Assembly (NCBI GenBank): GCA_934277975.1
Contig: CAKQWE010000001.1
Location: forward strand, 62,001-126,000
Length of the DNA: 64,000 bases
Reading direction: 5' to 3'
Origin: an uncultured Spirochaetales bacterium
GTDB taxonomy: Bacteria > Spirochaetota > Spirochaetia > Sphaerochaetales > Sphaerochaetaceae
A model generated the notes under the pieces. It searched no databases and was not told the origin of the DNA. It worked only from the letters and a program-made list of their open reading frames with translations. Every line of letters starts with the position of its first letter. Position 1 is the first letter of the stretch. Below, piece after piece: positions 7,908 through 16,519 of this stretch. A program made the position numbers and the translations under genes.

Positions 7908-9698
7908 ATGGACTACTCATACCAGAGAAACGAAGTGATCATACAAAGAAAGACAAAGGAGTTCTTTGGCGTGGGCACAGTCGTAACCGCATCCTCCTAC
8001 ATTGTCCTCGTTGTGGACTTCATGCTCATTGGCTGGATTCTGGGGGCCGATGCCGTTGCAGCCGCCGCACTGTGCGACAGCTTCGTTGATTTGGCGGAGT
8101 TTCCAGGCTTCGTCCTTTCCTCCGGAGGTCCAATACTTGCAGGAATACTTCTTGGAAAGCGCAAATTCAGCAAGGCGAATCAGATATTCACTCTGTCCTT
8201 GGCTATCACCATTGCAGCCAGCCTCCTTTGCTGGTGTCTGCTGCCCTTCTGCGGCTTCTTTGGCAGAGCCTTGGCCAACAACGGTGCAATTTCAAACGAT
8301 GTTGCAAGGTACGCCTTCTTTTGTCTGGCCGCCGCTCCGTTCGTTGGCATAGAACTTGTCCTGTCCGGCTTCGCCGTTCTGGACAACCATTCCAACCTGG
8401 CCATGGGATCCGTCGTCACGGCAAACGTCGTCAACATCGGTCTTGATATAGTCTTCATGAAGGTGTTGGACTTTGGGGTTGCAGGTGCGTCATTGGCGTC
8501 CTTGGTTGGAAACGCAATGGGAATCCTTGTGTGCCTGCCGTATCTGTTTTCAAAGAGCAGGACATTCCGTTTCGAGCTCAACCTCTCTGAGCTGAAGGAC
8601 TCCTGCAAGCAACTTCTGGCTGCAAGCACATCCTTTGCCGTCGACAAGATAAGCCGAATCGTCTCAGGCCTTATCGTGAATGTCACGCTGGTGTATTTCG
8701 TGGGAAACATTGGAGTCGCCCTCTATGCAGTGTACGGCAGGTTGAAGTTCATTTTGAAGATCATTGCAGGAGGGGCTTTGCAGACGATCTCCACTCTTGG
8801 AAGCATGCTCTACGGGGAACGTGACTTCTTTGGGCTTAGGAAGATGATGTCCCAACTTCTGAAATACACCTACTCCATGCTTGTTGTTCTGGAGGCGGTT
8901 CTGTTCCTGTTCTCAGGCCGATTCCTCTTGTCCTATGGAATAGAACCTTTGAAGGACACGCTGCTGGCGTTCAGAATCATGCTGCTCAGCCTTCCCATAT
9001 ACTGGTTGAACGACATCCTCTCACGTTTCTATCCAAGCATCCAAAGACAACAGCTGTCGGTTACGCTATTGGCGTTCCAGAACGTAGTGTTCAGAATACT
9101 GCTTCTGCTCCTGGGAGCCTTTGCAATAGCCAAGCTGAACCTTTCCAGCCTTCCAGTCGTAGCCGTATGGTGTTTCATGGTCGAACTGCTGTCGCTCATC
9201 CTCGTCACCGCTCTGGAAAAGCATAAGTACAAGGACATAGCGCTCATCGACATGAAGGACTTCGTTGCACCGGACTGCCATACGTTCTCCATCACTGGAG
9301 ATGCCAAAAACGTTGCAGACGTACATAGGGAACTAGAAAGCTTTTGTTTCAAGAACGGCATTTCCCGCAAGAAGGGAACCCTTTTGGCCATTGCCCTTGA
9401 AGAAGCGGTCCTGTACATCATAGACCAGAACAAGAACGTGGACATGATAGACATATGCCTGCTTTTGGAAAACGGATGTCTTCTGGTCCGCATCAGGGAC
9501 AACGGCTCGCCGTTCAATCCCTTGGCGTTTGTGGACGAAAATGACATCCTTCGTCTTAACAACATCAATCTGCTGGAAAGGCTCACCAACCAAAAGACAT
9601 ACACGCGAATCATGAACATGAACAACACGGTGCTCTCCATCAACCTTGAGGATGCAGGGAATGATGGTAAAGGAGATGGGGATTCAAGGAATGAATGA
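7908..9698 (+). CDS. MATE-family exporter fused to a C-terminal GHKL-type ATPase domain
   Basis: 596 residues. The first ~450 form a MATE/polysaccharide-flippase-like transporter with about twelve hydrophobic helices. The last ~135 (from about 459) look like an RsbW/SpoIIAB-type HATPase domain, with an N-box-like helix (ALEEAVLYIIDQN, near 496) and a G1-like IRDNGSPF near 529. The N-box Asn that helps bind magnesium in this fold appears replaced (EEAVLY), so ATP hydrolysis may be lost. It starts 15 nt after the aminotransferase stop with GGAGG in front, and overlaps the next gene. It probably exports a small molecule; the ATPase-like domain could regulate it or bind a partner. Confidence 0.82.
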   Translation: MDYSYQRNEVIIQRKTKEFFGVGTVVTASSYIVLVVDFMLIGWILGADAVAAAALCDSFVDLAEFPGFVLSSGGPILAGILLGKRKFSKANQIFTLSLAITIAASLLCWCLLPFCGFFGRALANNGAISNDVARYAFFCLAAAPFVGIELVLSGFAVLDNHSNLAMGSVVTANVVNIGLDIVFMKVLDFGVAGASLASLVGNAMGILVCLPYLFSKSRTFRFELNLSELKDSCKQLLAASTSFAVDKISRIVSGLIVNVTLVYFVGNIGVALYAVYGRLKFILKIIAGGALQTISTLGSMLYGERDFFGLRKMMSQLLKYTYSMLVVLEAVLFLFSGRFLLSYGIEPLKDTLLAFRIMLLSLPIYWLNDILSRFYPSIQRQQLSVTLLAFQNVVFRILLLLLGAFAIAKLNLSSLPVVAVWCFMVELLSLILVTALEKHKYKDIALIDMKDFVAPDCHTFSITGDAKNVADVHRELESFCFKNGISRKKGTLLAIALEEAVLYIIDQNKNVDMIDICLLLENGCLLVRIRDNGSPFNPLAFVDENDILRLNNINLLERLTNQKTYTRIMNMNNTVLSINLEDAGNDGKGDGDSRNE

Positions 9699-11055
9699 GA
9701 ACATAGCCCTACTCTGTCAAAAGTATCCAGCGGTCGCCAATCTGATTGAGAAGGAGGGCGGAACGACAATCCTTGACTATTTGCAAGGAATACGTCATCG
9801 TCAATTTCCTGAAATCATGCCATCAAAGGATCTGCTGGAAGAAACCCGATCCTATTTCATACCTTTCTTTGGCAACGAGATTGCAAGGGAAGCCTCCCTT
9901 GCAATTGAACGCAGCCGTTGCATCTCCACTTCTAACCATCATCATCCCGCATTTGAATTCATGACCGTCCAGGAAACGATTCTATATGACATGTGGATGA
10001 GAATGCAAAGAGAAAAAGCCTCCATCACTCCGTTCTTCGCCGCCTCCAACGTAAGCATCAGCAATACGGTCTACCCAAGAGGGATGCTGATATACGATTG
10101 CTCCCTACCCCAAGGCTACTTCAGGCTTCCGATATACCATTGGAGACTGACAAGGCAGTGCATCGCCGCTCTGGAAGGAATCACCCCTGAAATGGTGACT
10201 AGAGTGAAGGATAGAATTGGCAAGGAAATGCTTCAAGGAACCTTTGATTATCGAATGGGAGACACATTGACGTCTTTGTGCAACGATATACTTCTGTCAA
10301 ATGAGGTCTTGAAGTACGACACCCTCAGGGATCAGACGACCGTCATAAACGCAATGCTTTCGAAAAGGTATTTCAAAGACAACACTGCCATGTACCTTTG
10401 GATGCCTCTTGAGACGCTTGCAACACGTCTCCTTTTCAGGGACCTTTGCCATGAAGATGGAATCCTATACAACATCCTGTTCTGCAAGGAACTCAGGACC
10501 CTTCTACTTCAAGGCCTCAACGGTGTCTCAGGCTGCTGGACGGAAGACGCTGGAGGCACCCACTTCTTCTGGGGTCTGGACAGCCATCATATACTCTTTC
10601 CGCTTAGACTTATCGAAAAGAACGGCGAGGTGCTCCTCAATGGAAGGAATTCGCAGGAAGAAGAGGTCGACATTCCATTCACCAAAGAAGCCATTTTGGA
10701 GGAGCTGGACAAGCTTACGCTATTGCCAGGTCTTTTTCTGTGTTTCCTTGAAATCCACTTCCTTCGCGATTTCACAGTCTTTGGAGGCTACTTCCAGCCA
10801 ACATACCTTAGGCAAATGGCCAATGGTCTGGTCAAAAGCCTAAGGATGTTGAAGGTTTTTGAAGAGGAAGCTTCAATCATCGAATCCAAGGCAAACTACA
10901 TGACCTTAGGCTTGACGTATCTTTTTCGTGAGAACTCTCGTGGGAAGTACCCTGTCTCCACTGCGGAGCTTTTGGAAGAACCAATCTCATTGAATGAGCT
11001 GAAAGGCTTGATGAACATCACGATAGAGGATTCGTTGAGCCGCATTGCCTTTTGA
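9691..11055 (+). CDS. Unrecognised protein coupled to the MATE fusion gene
   Basis: 454 residues, no family recognised. It is soluble-looking with no signal peptide. A striking His cluster (SNHHHPAFEFMTVQET, about residues 80-95) and a later Trp/Gly-rich segment (GGTHFFWGLDSHHILFP, about 290-306) could be ligand- or metal-binding. The gene overlaps the end of the MATE fusion gene by 8 nt, so the two are probably translationally coupled. AAAGGAG lies upstream but fits ATG 9691 (15 nt) and ATG 9676 imperfectly, so the start is uncertain by a few codons. The context with an aminotransferase and an exporter suggests a biosynthetic or modifying enzyme; this is inference only. Confidence 0.75.
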   Translation: MNENIALLCQKYPAVANLIEKEGGTTILDYLQGIRHRQFPEIMPSKDLLEETRSYFIPFFGNEIAREASLAIERSRCISTSNHHHPAFEFMTVQETILYDMWMRMQREKASITPFFAASNVSISNTVYPRGMLIYDCSLPQGYFRLPIYHWRLTRQCIAALEGITPEMVTRVKDRIGKEMLQGTFDYRMGDTLTSLCNDILLSNEVLKYDTLRDQTTVINAMLSKRYFKDNTAMYLWMPLETLATRLLFRDLCHEDGILYNILFCKELRTLLLQGLNGVSGCWTEDAGGTHFFWGLDSHHILFPLRLIEKNGEVLLNGRNSQEEEVDIPFTKEAILEELDKLTLLPGLFLCFLEIHFLRDFTVFGGYFQPTYLRQMANGLVKSLRMLKVFEEEASIIESKANYMTLGLTYLFRENSRGKYPVSTAELLEEPISLNELKGLMNITIEDSLSRIAF

Positions 11056-11157
11056 CTTTCATTGTGTTTACTAAAAATTTGTAACCTTTGCTTCTTTGGT
11101 TTGTTGCCAAGGCAGGGAACGATACCCTTGACTACAAAAAAAGAAAGGAGAAACGCA

Positions 11158-12147
11158 ATGAAAAAAGTATTCAGAATCATCGGCATTGTCCTCACATTGT
11201 CCCTCGTTATGGGTCTAGCCATTTCCTGTGATGCCAACACGGCTCCAAACGGAAAGACACCAGAGACCAAGAAGTCCATGACAAGTGCAGAATACAAAGC
11301 CAACAGCAAGGCATTGGAGGGAGTAGCGGTTGTGGAGGCATATGCCATAGCACATCCAGAAGAAAATGTTTCAGTCGCAAAGAGCATCGCCGGTGAATAC
11401 AAAGTCGTATTCAACGGACAGAAGACAATCAAAACCTCTGAGATTAGGAGCCAGCTTGAGAACAAGGCTACAGCAAGTACAAGCGATGCTGGAAAAGCCT
11501 TCTACACTGCACTCGTAGCATCTCTTCCACAAGATGTGGAAGTGGCTGTGGAAGCTGGTTCATATGTAGAATACAAGGTGGATGAGAATGGTGTGTCGCA
11601 CATCTCATCGCTTGACATCGAAATCATTCTTGACGGAAAGACCATTGAGATAGAGAAGGACGAAGACGACAAGTGGATCGAGATCGACGGAACCTTCTTC
11701 GACAACTCAGAGCTCGAAAGGATGCTCGACGCCGCAGACGATGCCGCAGATGCAATCGAGGAGTTCTTTGAAGAGCTTCCAAAACACGTCAACTCCAAAG
11801 AAATCAACTTCGAAACACTGATTTCTGGAGAGAGAACTGAGATCTCATTCGAGATTATGGACGATGGAAAGAAAGAAGCAGAGATTACCGGCTTTGTTTC
11901 CTTCAAGGTTGAAAACAACAAATTCGCAACATCCTTCAATTTCAAGTACACTGAATATGATGATGGTGTAGAAGATACTATAACCATAGAAGCATCAATT
12001 GCATTTAATCTAAATCTATCATCCACAACGAACATTTCAGCCTTTGACATAGAGAATCTTGTCAAACTGCTTGACGAGAACTCAGTCTCCGTCAAGGTCA
12101 ACGGCATGGACGTTTGGGCAGAAGCCTTCATAGATGAATTGGACTGA
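11158..12147 (+). CDS. Putative lipoprotein of unknown function
   Basis: 329 residues. A type II signal peptide ends at a lipobox (LAIS-C, about residue 22) and is followed by Asp, which may favour inner-membrane retention where Lol rules apply. The mature part is rich in Lys, Asp and Glu with several amphipathic stretches; an acidic DDAADAIEEFFEELP helix lies near residues 192-206. No domain recognised. AAAGGAG is 7 nt before ATG 11158. A strong terminator follows directly, so this ends its transcription unit. Confidence 0.8.
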   Translation: MKKVFRIIGIVLTLSLVMGLAISCDANTAPNGKTPETKKSMTSAEYKANSKALEGVAVVEAYAIAHPEENVSVAKSIAGEYKVVFNGQKTIKTSEIRSQLENKATASTSDAGKAFYTALVASLPQDVEVAVEAGSYVEYKVDENGVSHISSLDIEIILDGKTIEIEKDEDDKWIEIDGTFFDNSELERMLDAADDAADAIEEFFEELPKHVNSKEINFETLISGERTEISFEIMDDGKKEAEITGFVSFKVENNKFATSFNFKYTEYDDGVEDTITIEASIAFNLNLSSTTNISAFDIENLVKLLDENSVSVKVNGMDVWAEAFIDELD

Positions 12148-12166
12148 GCAATCCTTGGCCCACGAC

Positions 12167-12198
12167 AAACACCTTCCAAATCAGGAAGGTGTTTTTTT
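12167..12198 (+). terminator. Rho-independent terminator after the lipoprotein gene
   Basis: An 11-bp stem (AAACACCTTCC at 12167-12177 with GGAAGGTGTTT at 12184-12194), a 6-nt loop and a run of T on the plus strand. Confidence 0.93.
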
Positions 12199-12211
12199 AG
12201 AACTTTTCGAA

Positions 12212-12246
12212 AACCGTGAATGGAAATGACAGGTAATTTGTATTCA
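12212..12246 (+). promoter_or_regulatory. Putative radC promoter with shared GTGAATGGAAA element
   Basis: AACCGTGAATGGAAA here also occurs on the minus strand at about 57266-57280 and in a relaxed form near 49199-49212, each time 25-40 nt before a start codon. TATTCA at 12241-12246 would serve as -10. Nothing was tested. Confidence 0.35.
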
Positions 12247-12252
12247 TTTAGT

Positions 12253-12951
12253 ATGAAGTACAAATGCAGACCAATAGAATTCAAATCAATCAAGGAAATG
12301 CCTGTTAACGAACGCCCTCGCGAACGCATCCACGAGAAAGGTCCAAAGGGAGTAAGCGACATAGAGCTTCTCTGCATAATCCTTGGTTCGGGTGGAAAGA
12401 ACCGTCCAGTGCAGGACATAGCCCTGGACATTCTGGAAACGATAGACACCAAAGGCAGTGAAGGCGTAACCCCTGCGGACCTTTCGAACGTTCCTGGCCT
12501 TGGACCAGCGAAGGCCGCATCGATATGCGCCTGCCTTGAATTTGGAAGGCGCATGACCTACAGCGGATGGAGAAACATGCGAAGTCCGCAGAGCATCTTC
12601 GATGCCATACGCCACTACGGAACACGTTCACAAGAATATTTTCTATGCATAATGCTCAACGGCGCCAACGAACTCATAGGTATAAACGTAGTGACCATAG
12701 GTCTTGTCAATAGGACCCTTGTCCACCCCCGTGAAGTTTTCGCAGACCCAATCAAGGAGAGGGCGACTTCGATAATCTTGGCTCACAACCACCCTTCAGG
12801 CAACCTTCTCCCCTCCAGCGACGACCTATCCATCACCTCAAGGCTGCGCAAAGCCGGTGCTTTGCTGGGAATTGAGGTGCTGGACCACATAATCTTCTCC
12901 GCTGACAGCTACAGATCCATACTTGAAAGCGGAGAGTTCGTAGTTCCGTAG
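12253..12951 (+). CDS. radC: RadC-family JAB/MPN protein
   Basis: 232 residues. The N-terminal UPF0758 helix-hairpin-helix region contains PRERIHEKGPKGVSDIELL and VPGLGPAKAASI. The C-terminal JAB/MPN domain carries the metalloprotease-like motif AHNHPSG (about residue 176) followed by SSDDLSITSRL. Called a DNA-repair protein historically; its real role is unsettled and it is frequent on genomic islands. In-frame ATGs exist at 12220 and 12226; I favour 12253 because a -10-like TATTCA ends 6 nt before it and none of the candidates has a Shine-Dalgarno. Confidence 0.9.
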   Translation: MKYKCRPIEFKSIKEMPVNERPRERIHEKGPKGVSDIELLCIILGSGGKNRPVQDIALDILETIDTKGSEGVTPADLSNVPGLGPAKAASICACLEFGRRMTYSGWRNMRSPQSIFDAIRHYGTRSQEYFLCIMLNGANELIGINVVTIGLVNRTLVHPREVFADPIKERATSIILAHNHPSGNLLPSSDDLSITSRLRKAGALLGIEVLDHIIFSADSYRSILESGEFVVP

Positions 12952-13041
12952 GAGGAAAATATACCGCAAGTCGCATTTTTTGTCGTTGCAGTACATTTCA
13001 GTGTACCGCAAAGCCATAAAGAAGGAGTTTTGGTATAACAA

Positions 13042-13842
13042 ATGGACAAAATCATCACAGATTTAAAAGCGAAGAGAAAGGAATTGTATAGGATTTTCAA
13101 TAAAATCGAAAACTCAAAGGTGGATATTGAAGGATCCCTTTTAATACGAAAAAGCAAAAACGGATTCATAAGTTTCTTTCATTACATAGACCGAAACACC
13201 CCCATCGAATACCTCAACAGCTCAAAAACAGAAATCATTTCACAGCTTGCCCAGAAACGCTACGACACGAAGCTCTCGAAGACATTGAAGGAAAGAATCA
13301 AAGCCCTTGAGGCAAGCATCAAACCTCTTGAAAAACTAAAATACAGGAAAGACCTCTCCCACATCTACGACGACATGCCAAACGAACTCAAGCGAAACGT
13401 AAAGAAACACTTGGATGAAAGCGAAGAATACGCCGCAAAATGGCAGTCTAAGAAGCTGCTTACCAGCAATTTGGAAAAGAAGCATCCATGCAAAACCCTC
13501 AGAGGCGAATATGTCAGGTCTAAGAGCGAAGCTCTGATTGCAGATAGGCTCTTCGCCAGAGGAGTACCTTATCACTATGAACCCATGGTGATGCTTACAG
13601 GAAGACCAACCCTCTGCCCGGACTTCTACGTCCTAAACAAAAGAACAAAGGAGAACTTTTTTTGGGAGCACCTTGGAATGATGGACGACCCAGCATACTG
13701 CAACAGAAACATGAAGAAGATAAGGGACTACATGGACATGGGATACATCCAAGGCAAGGACCTGATAATCACCTATGAGACAAAGGAATACCCACTCGAT
13801 ACGAACTACATAGAGAAAATCATTGAGAAACTGCTGCTGTAG
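13042..13842 (+). CDS. PD-(D/E)XK-like hypothetical protein, copy A
   Basis: 266 residues. The N-terminal half is helical and charged. The C-terminal half has the order VRSKSE-x-IADR (about 155-164), PYHYEP, PDFYVLNKRT (about 191-200) and FFWEHLGMM (about 203-211), which fits a PD-(D/E)XK nuclease core (Glu, PD, then E-x-H in place of E-x-K). It is clearly homologous to the 265 aa protein at 44744-45541. AAGGAG lies 14 nt before ATG. Tandem TACCGCAA motifs 42 bp apart precede it. It follows RadC and is convergent with the DUF308 gene. Nuclease activity is inferred from motif order only. Confidence 0.72.
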   Translation: MDKIITDLKAKRKELYRIFNKIENSKVDIEGSLLIRKSKNGFISFFHYIDRNTPIEYLNSSKTEIISQLAQKRYDTKLSKTLKERIKALEASIKPLEKLKYRKDLSHIYDDMPNELKRNVKKHLDESEEYAAKWQSKKLLTSNLEKKHPCKTLRGEYVRSKSEALIADRLFARGVPYHYEPMVMLTGRPTLCPDFYVLNKRTKENFFWEHLGMMDDPAYCNRNMKKIRDYMDMGYIQGKDLIITYETKEYPLDTNYIEKIIEKLLL

Positions 13843-13869
13843 CACCCCGCCACAGCCACCTACAGCCAA

Positions 13870-14481
13870 CTACTCTACGTCCTTGACCTTAGCTTCCACC
13901 TCGATGACAGTGGCATTCTTCGAGAGCTTGAGGAATCTGAAAGCCCATACGAAAACACCAGCACCAAGCAAGACAACAACCACACCAACCACAACTGCAA
14001 ACGTCGTAAGAACCGCAGTTGGCTTTGCAAACAGAATGATTGCAACCAAAAGGCTGACCACTGCTTCAACGAAGAAGTGGCTTGTGGAGATTCCCGGAAT
14101 GAACGAACGGGCCATTGCAGCGTTCTCGAACGCAACGAACGCAGAGAACACAAGGCATATTGCGAATGCATAGACAAGTACCGTCATGGCAGTCTGTGCA
14201 ACAAACATTGGAACAAGGATGGCGGCAAGGCCCACAAGGGTCGTCAACACACCCTTGACGATTGCAAGGGTCTTGGTTGCAGACGCAAAATGCCAGCGCT
14301 TGACATTGAACAACGTGTAGAGGCCATCGCACAGAGAGCCTACTCCAGAAGCAATCATCATTATCTTTATGAAGGAATCCGAATGTGTGATTATGAGAAT
14401 TCCAAGTGCAACGACAAGGACACCTGCCAGAAGCATTGCAACGAACTTTGTCCTATAACCTTTGAAACCTTTAAGAGCCAT
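13870..14481 (-). CDS. DUF308/HdeD-like integral membrane protein
   Basis: 203 residues with six hydrophobic helices arranged in three similar hairpins, as in HdeD/DUF308 proteins. The helix 1 region reads FVAMLLAGVLVVALGILI. The tail is short and charged. ATG 14481 (MALKGFKGY) is chosen because GGGGG lies 6 nt upstream. Function in this family is poorly defined (acid-stress membrane protein in E. coli). It is the last gene on the minus strand before the convergent plus-strand gene, 27 nt away. Confidence 0.82.
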   Translation of the reverse strand: MALKGFKGYRTKFVAMLLAGVLVVALGILIITHSDSFIKIMMIASGVGSLCDGLYTLFNVKRWHFASATKTLAIVKGVLTTLVGLAAILVPMFVAQTAMTVLVYAFAICLVFSAFVAFENAAMARSFIPGISTSHFFVEAVVSLLVAIILFAKPTAVLTTFAVVVGVVVVLLGAGVFVWAFRFLKLSKNATVIEVEAKVKDVE

Positions 14482-14522
14482 AAACATCCCCCTGCTCAGC
14501 AGAGCAATATCGATACCTTAAT

Positions 14523-15275
14523 CTACTCAACAATCGAGTAAGTTTCAACTTCGAACACCAAAAGGCTGTTGGGTTCTATAGTACCTGCACCGTTTTCACC
14601 ATATCCAAGATCAGGATGGATGTAGAATATGTAATGCGAACCAAGGGGCATGAGCTGGCAGCCCTCGGAGAAACCGGCTATGACATTCGTAAGGGGGAAC
14701 GAGGAATGGGCTCCCCTTGCATAGGACGAGTCCATCACGGTTCCATCAAGAAGTTTGAGTTCGTAGTCAAGCTCAACGGTATCGGTCTGTTGTGGGCGAA
14801 CCCCCGTACCCTGTTTGACGATGCGGTACTGGAGACCGGACTGGGTAGTGTGGACATCCTCAGACTTTGCATTCTCTGCGAGGAAGTCCTCGGCGGCCTG
14901 GAGATTGGTGACGGCAAGTGCAGCCCTGCGGGAGGTGTAGTCTGCAATGTAGTCGTTGACTATCTGATCCATCTGAGTGGCCGTGTAGCGAGGAGTACCT
15001 GCGGTGTAGTCCTCGTCTCCAAGGATTGCGAACTCGTCCAGCATCTCAGGGTACAGCTGGGACTTGTAGGCATAGTAGTACGACCCTGTACGGTAGCCAA
15101 CAACATAGCTGAACTTCTCTATGAGGGTTTTGGGCACAAGGGTCTCAGAGGCTGGCGTTCCAACACCGGCCGTTCCAGAACCCACATCCCCAGCCGAATC
15201 CGCTGCATATACGCAGATTAAAACCATCAAAGCAACCAAAACAACAAGCAAAAACCTTTTCATTCCACTATTCAT
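14523..15275 (-). CDS. FKBP-type peptidyl-prolyl isomerase, exported (FkpA/Mip-like)
   Basis: 250 residues. A signal peptide (to about residue 25, ...VLICVYAADS) is followed by an FKBP_N-like helical region (about 45-140). The catalytic FKBP fold (about 145-250) carries GLQYRIVKQGTG, VELDYELKLLDG, SSFPLTNVIAGFSEG, the HPDLGYG turn and a final SLLVFEVETYSI strand. It acts as a periplasmic prolyl isomerase and chaperone. ATG 15275 has GAGG 7 nt upstream; ATG 15263 (MKRFLL) is an alternative. It precedes the DUF308 gene by 41 nt. Confidence 0.9.
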   Translation of the reverse strand: MNSGMKRFLLVVLVALMVLICVYAADSAGDVGSGTAGVGTPASETLVPKTLIEKFSYVVGYRTGSYYYAYKSQLYPEMLDEFAILGDEDYTAGTPRYTATQMDQIVNDYIADYTSRRAALAVTNLQAAEDFLAENAKSEDVHTTQSGLQYRIVKQGTGVRPQQTDTVELDYELKLLDGTVMDSSYARGAHSSFPLTNVIAGFSEGCQLMPLGSHYIFYIHPDLGYGENGAGTIEPNSLLVFEVETYSIVE

Positions 15276-15347
15276 TCCCATACCTCACAGATATCCAATA
15301 CTATTGCCAGACCAAACGCTTTTCAACTCACAGGCTCAAATCAACAC

Positions 15348-15426
15348 TTTTGTTCACACATGCCTTTTGCTCACACACGCCATCTCGAACACTCTTTCAC
15401 ACGCACCATCTTTCACACACTTTCAT
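15348..15426. repeat. Degenerate tandem repeats rich in TTCACAC
   Basis: Four loosely related units of about 17-21 bp (core TTYACACRYRCC) occur at about 15348, 15365, 15390 and 15411. They lie between the FKBP start and the radical SAM gene, running just into its 3' end. Confidence 0.4.
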
Positions 15427-16519
15427 ACAAATCCCCCTGCACCGCTCCAAGCTCCCGCATATGGGATTCAAGAGCACGAAGGAAAGTGTTCTTGTCCGCA
15501 AACGCCCGTGGTGATGCAAGCCTATGCGACGGGGTTTCGCACACCAAGCGCTCAATGACAACGGACGAAGGAATGCGCCTCAGAATATATATCACAGTTG
15601 CAATGTGTCGTGTCATGCAAGGAGCGGTGATCTCTCCTCCCAGGTACGAATCATACAATGCAGTCCCGGAAGCTATGTTGAGGTTGTGTATCTTAATGGC
15701 ATCAGGCTTCACCTCGTTCAAAACGGCTATCGTTTCATCAAGCTCTGCACAACCTTCACCAGGGAAACCCGTAAGGACATGAACGCAAAGCCCAAGCCCA
15801 TGGTCCTTCACCAAAGCACACGCATCCTTGAAGCACTGTACATCGTGGCCGCGATGCATGGCTTCAAGGAGTCTGTTGCTGCCGCTTTGAAGTCCAAGCT
15901 CCACACACACCTCACCACACCGCGTCTTGTACGACTCAAGAAGGGAAAGCTTCTCCTCATCCAAACAGTCCGGACGGGTCGAAACTATGAAACCTTCCCA
16001 GTCGTAGTCCCCCAAGGCATAGTCGTATACAGACCTAAGACGTTCGACAGGTGCAAACGTATTCGAGAACGACTGTAGATACAATGCAAAATGGGAGACT
16101 TTGTAGCGGGACTCTATGAAACGTCGTCCACGTTCTATCTGGCTACGGATATCCTGCAGGGCCTGCAGGCGCACATCAGCCAAACGGCCGCTCCCCAACA
16201 CATTGGCATTGCCATCCTGCATATTGGCGCTACATGGAGGCCCATCTATCTCCGCCTCGAATCCACTGTCATGCCTGAACCCGCTTTCGTTCGTTCTAAG
16301 GTACGCAGCCCTGGCCCCCTGGCTGTCGCAGTAGACGCACCCACCCTCTCCCTTGTCGCCACAACGGTTGGGACACGAGAAGCCAGCATCCACTCCCACA
16401 CGGAACACCCTATGTCCATACTTTTCCATGAGACTTGACGAATATGACCTATACAACGGTTTGGAATCCAGCATACGAACCACCATAGAACACCACGAAA
16501 CCGCAGCCTTGGATGCCAT
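15413..16519 (-). CDS. Radical SAM protein, TIGR01212/YhcC family
   Basis: 368 residues. Cluster cysteines lie in FSCPNRCGDKGEGGCVYC (C49, C61 and C64, with an extra C53), the spacing seen in YhcC-type radical SAM proteins. Further family signatures are YLQSFSNTFAP, STRPDCLDEE, VELGLQSGSNRLLEAMHRGHD and VHVLTGFPGE. Function of the family is not settled. The start MASKAAV at 16519 shares one base with the fmt stop (TGATG), which suggests translational coupling. It is the last member of the priA-def-fmt run. Confidence 0.92.
   Translation of the reverse strand: MASKAAVSWCSMVVRMLDSKPLYRSYSSSLMEKYGHRVFRVGVDAGFSCPNRCGDKGEGGCVYCDSQGARAAYLRTNESGFRHDSGFEAEIDGPPCSANMQDGNANVLGSGRLADVRLQALQDIRSQIERGRRFIESRYKVSHFALYLQSFSNTFAPVERLRSVYDYALGDYDWEGFIVSTRPDCLDEEKLSLLESYKTRCGEVCVELGLQSGSNRLLEAMHRGHDVQCFKDACALVKDHGLGLCVHVLTGFPGEGCAELDETIAVLNEVKPDAIKIHNLNIASGTALYDSYLGGEITAPCMTRHIATVIYILRRIPSSVVIERLVCETPSHRLASPRAFADKNTFLRALESHMRELGAVQGDLYESV

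Noticed and set aside
8180..9769. Minus-strand frames of 176 and 246 codons
   Set aside because: Antisense shadows of the MATE fusion gene.
13843..14500. Island right-end attachment repeat matching the tRNA-Arg 3' end
   Set aside because: Looked for the T-arm/acceptor sequence and found only short chance matches.
15348..15426. CRISPR-like array
   Set aside because: Units are degenerate, short and without spacers of constant length.
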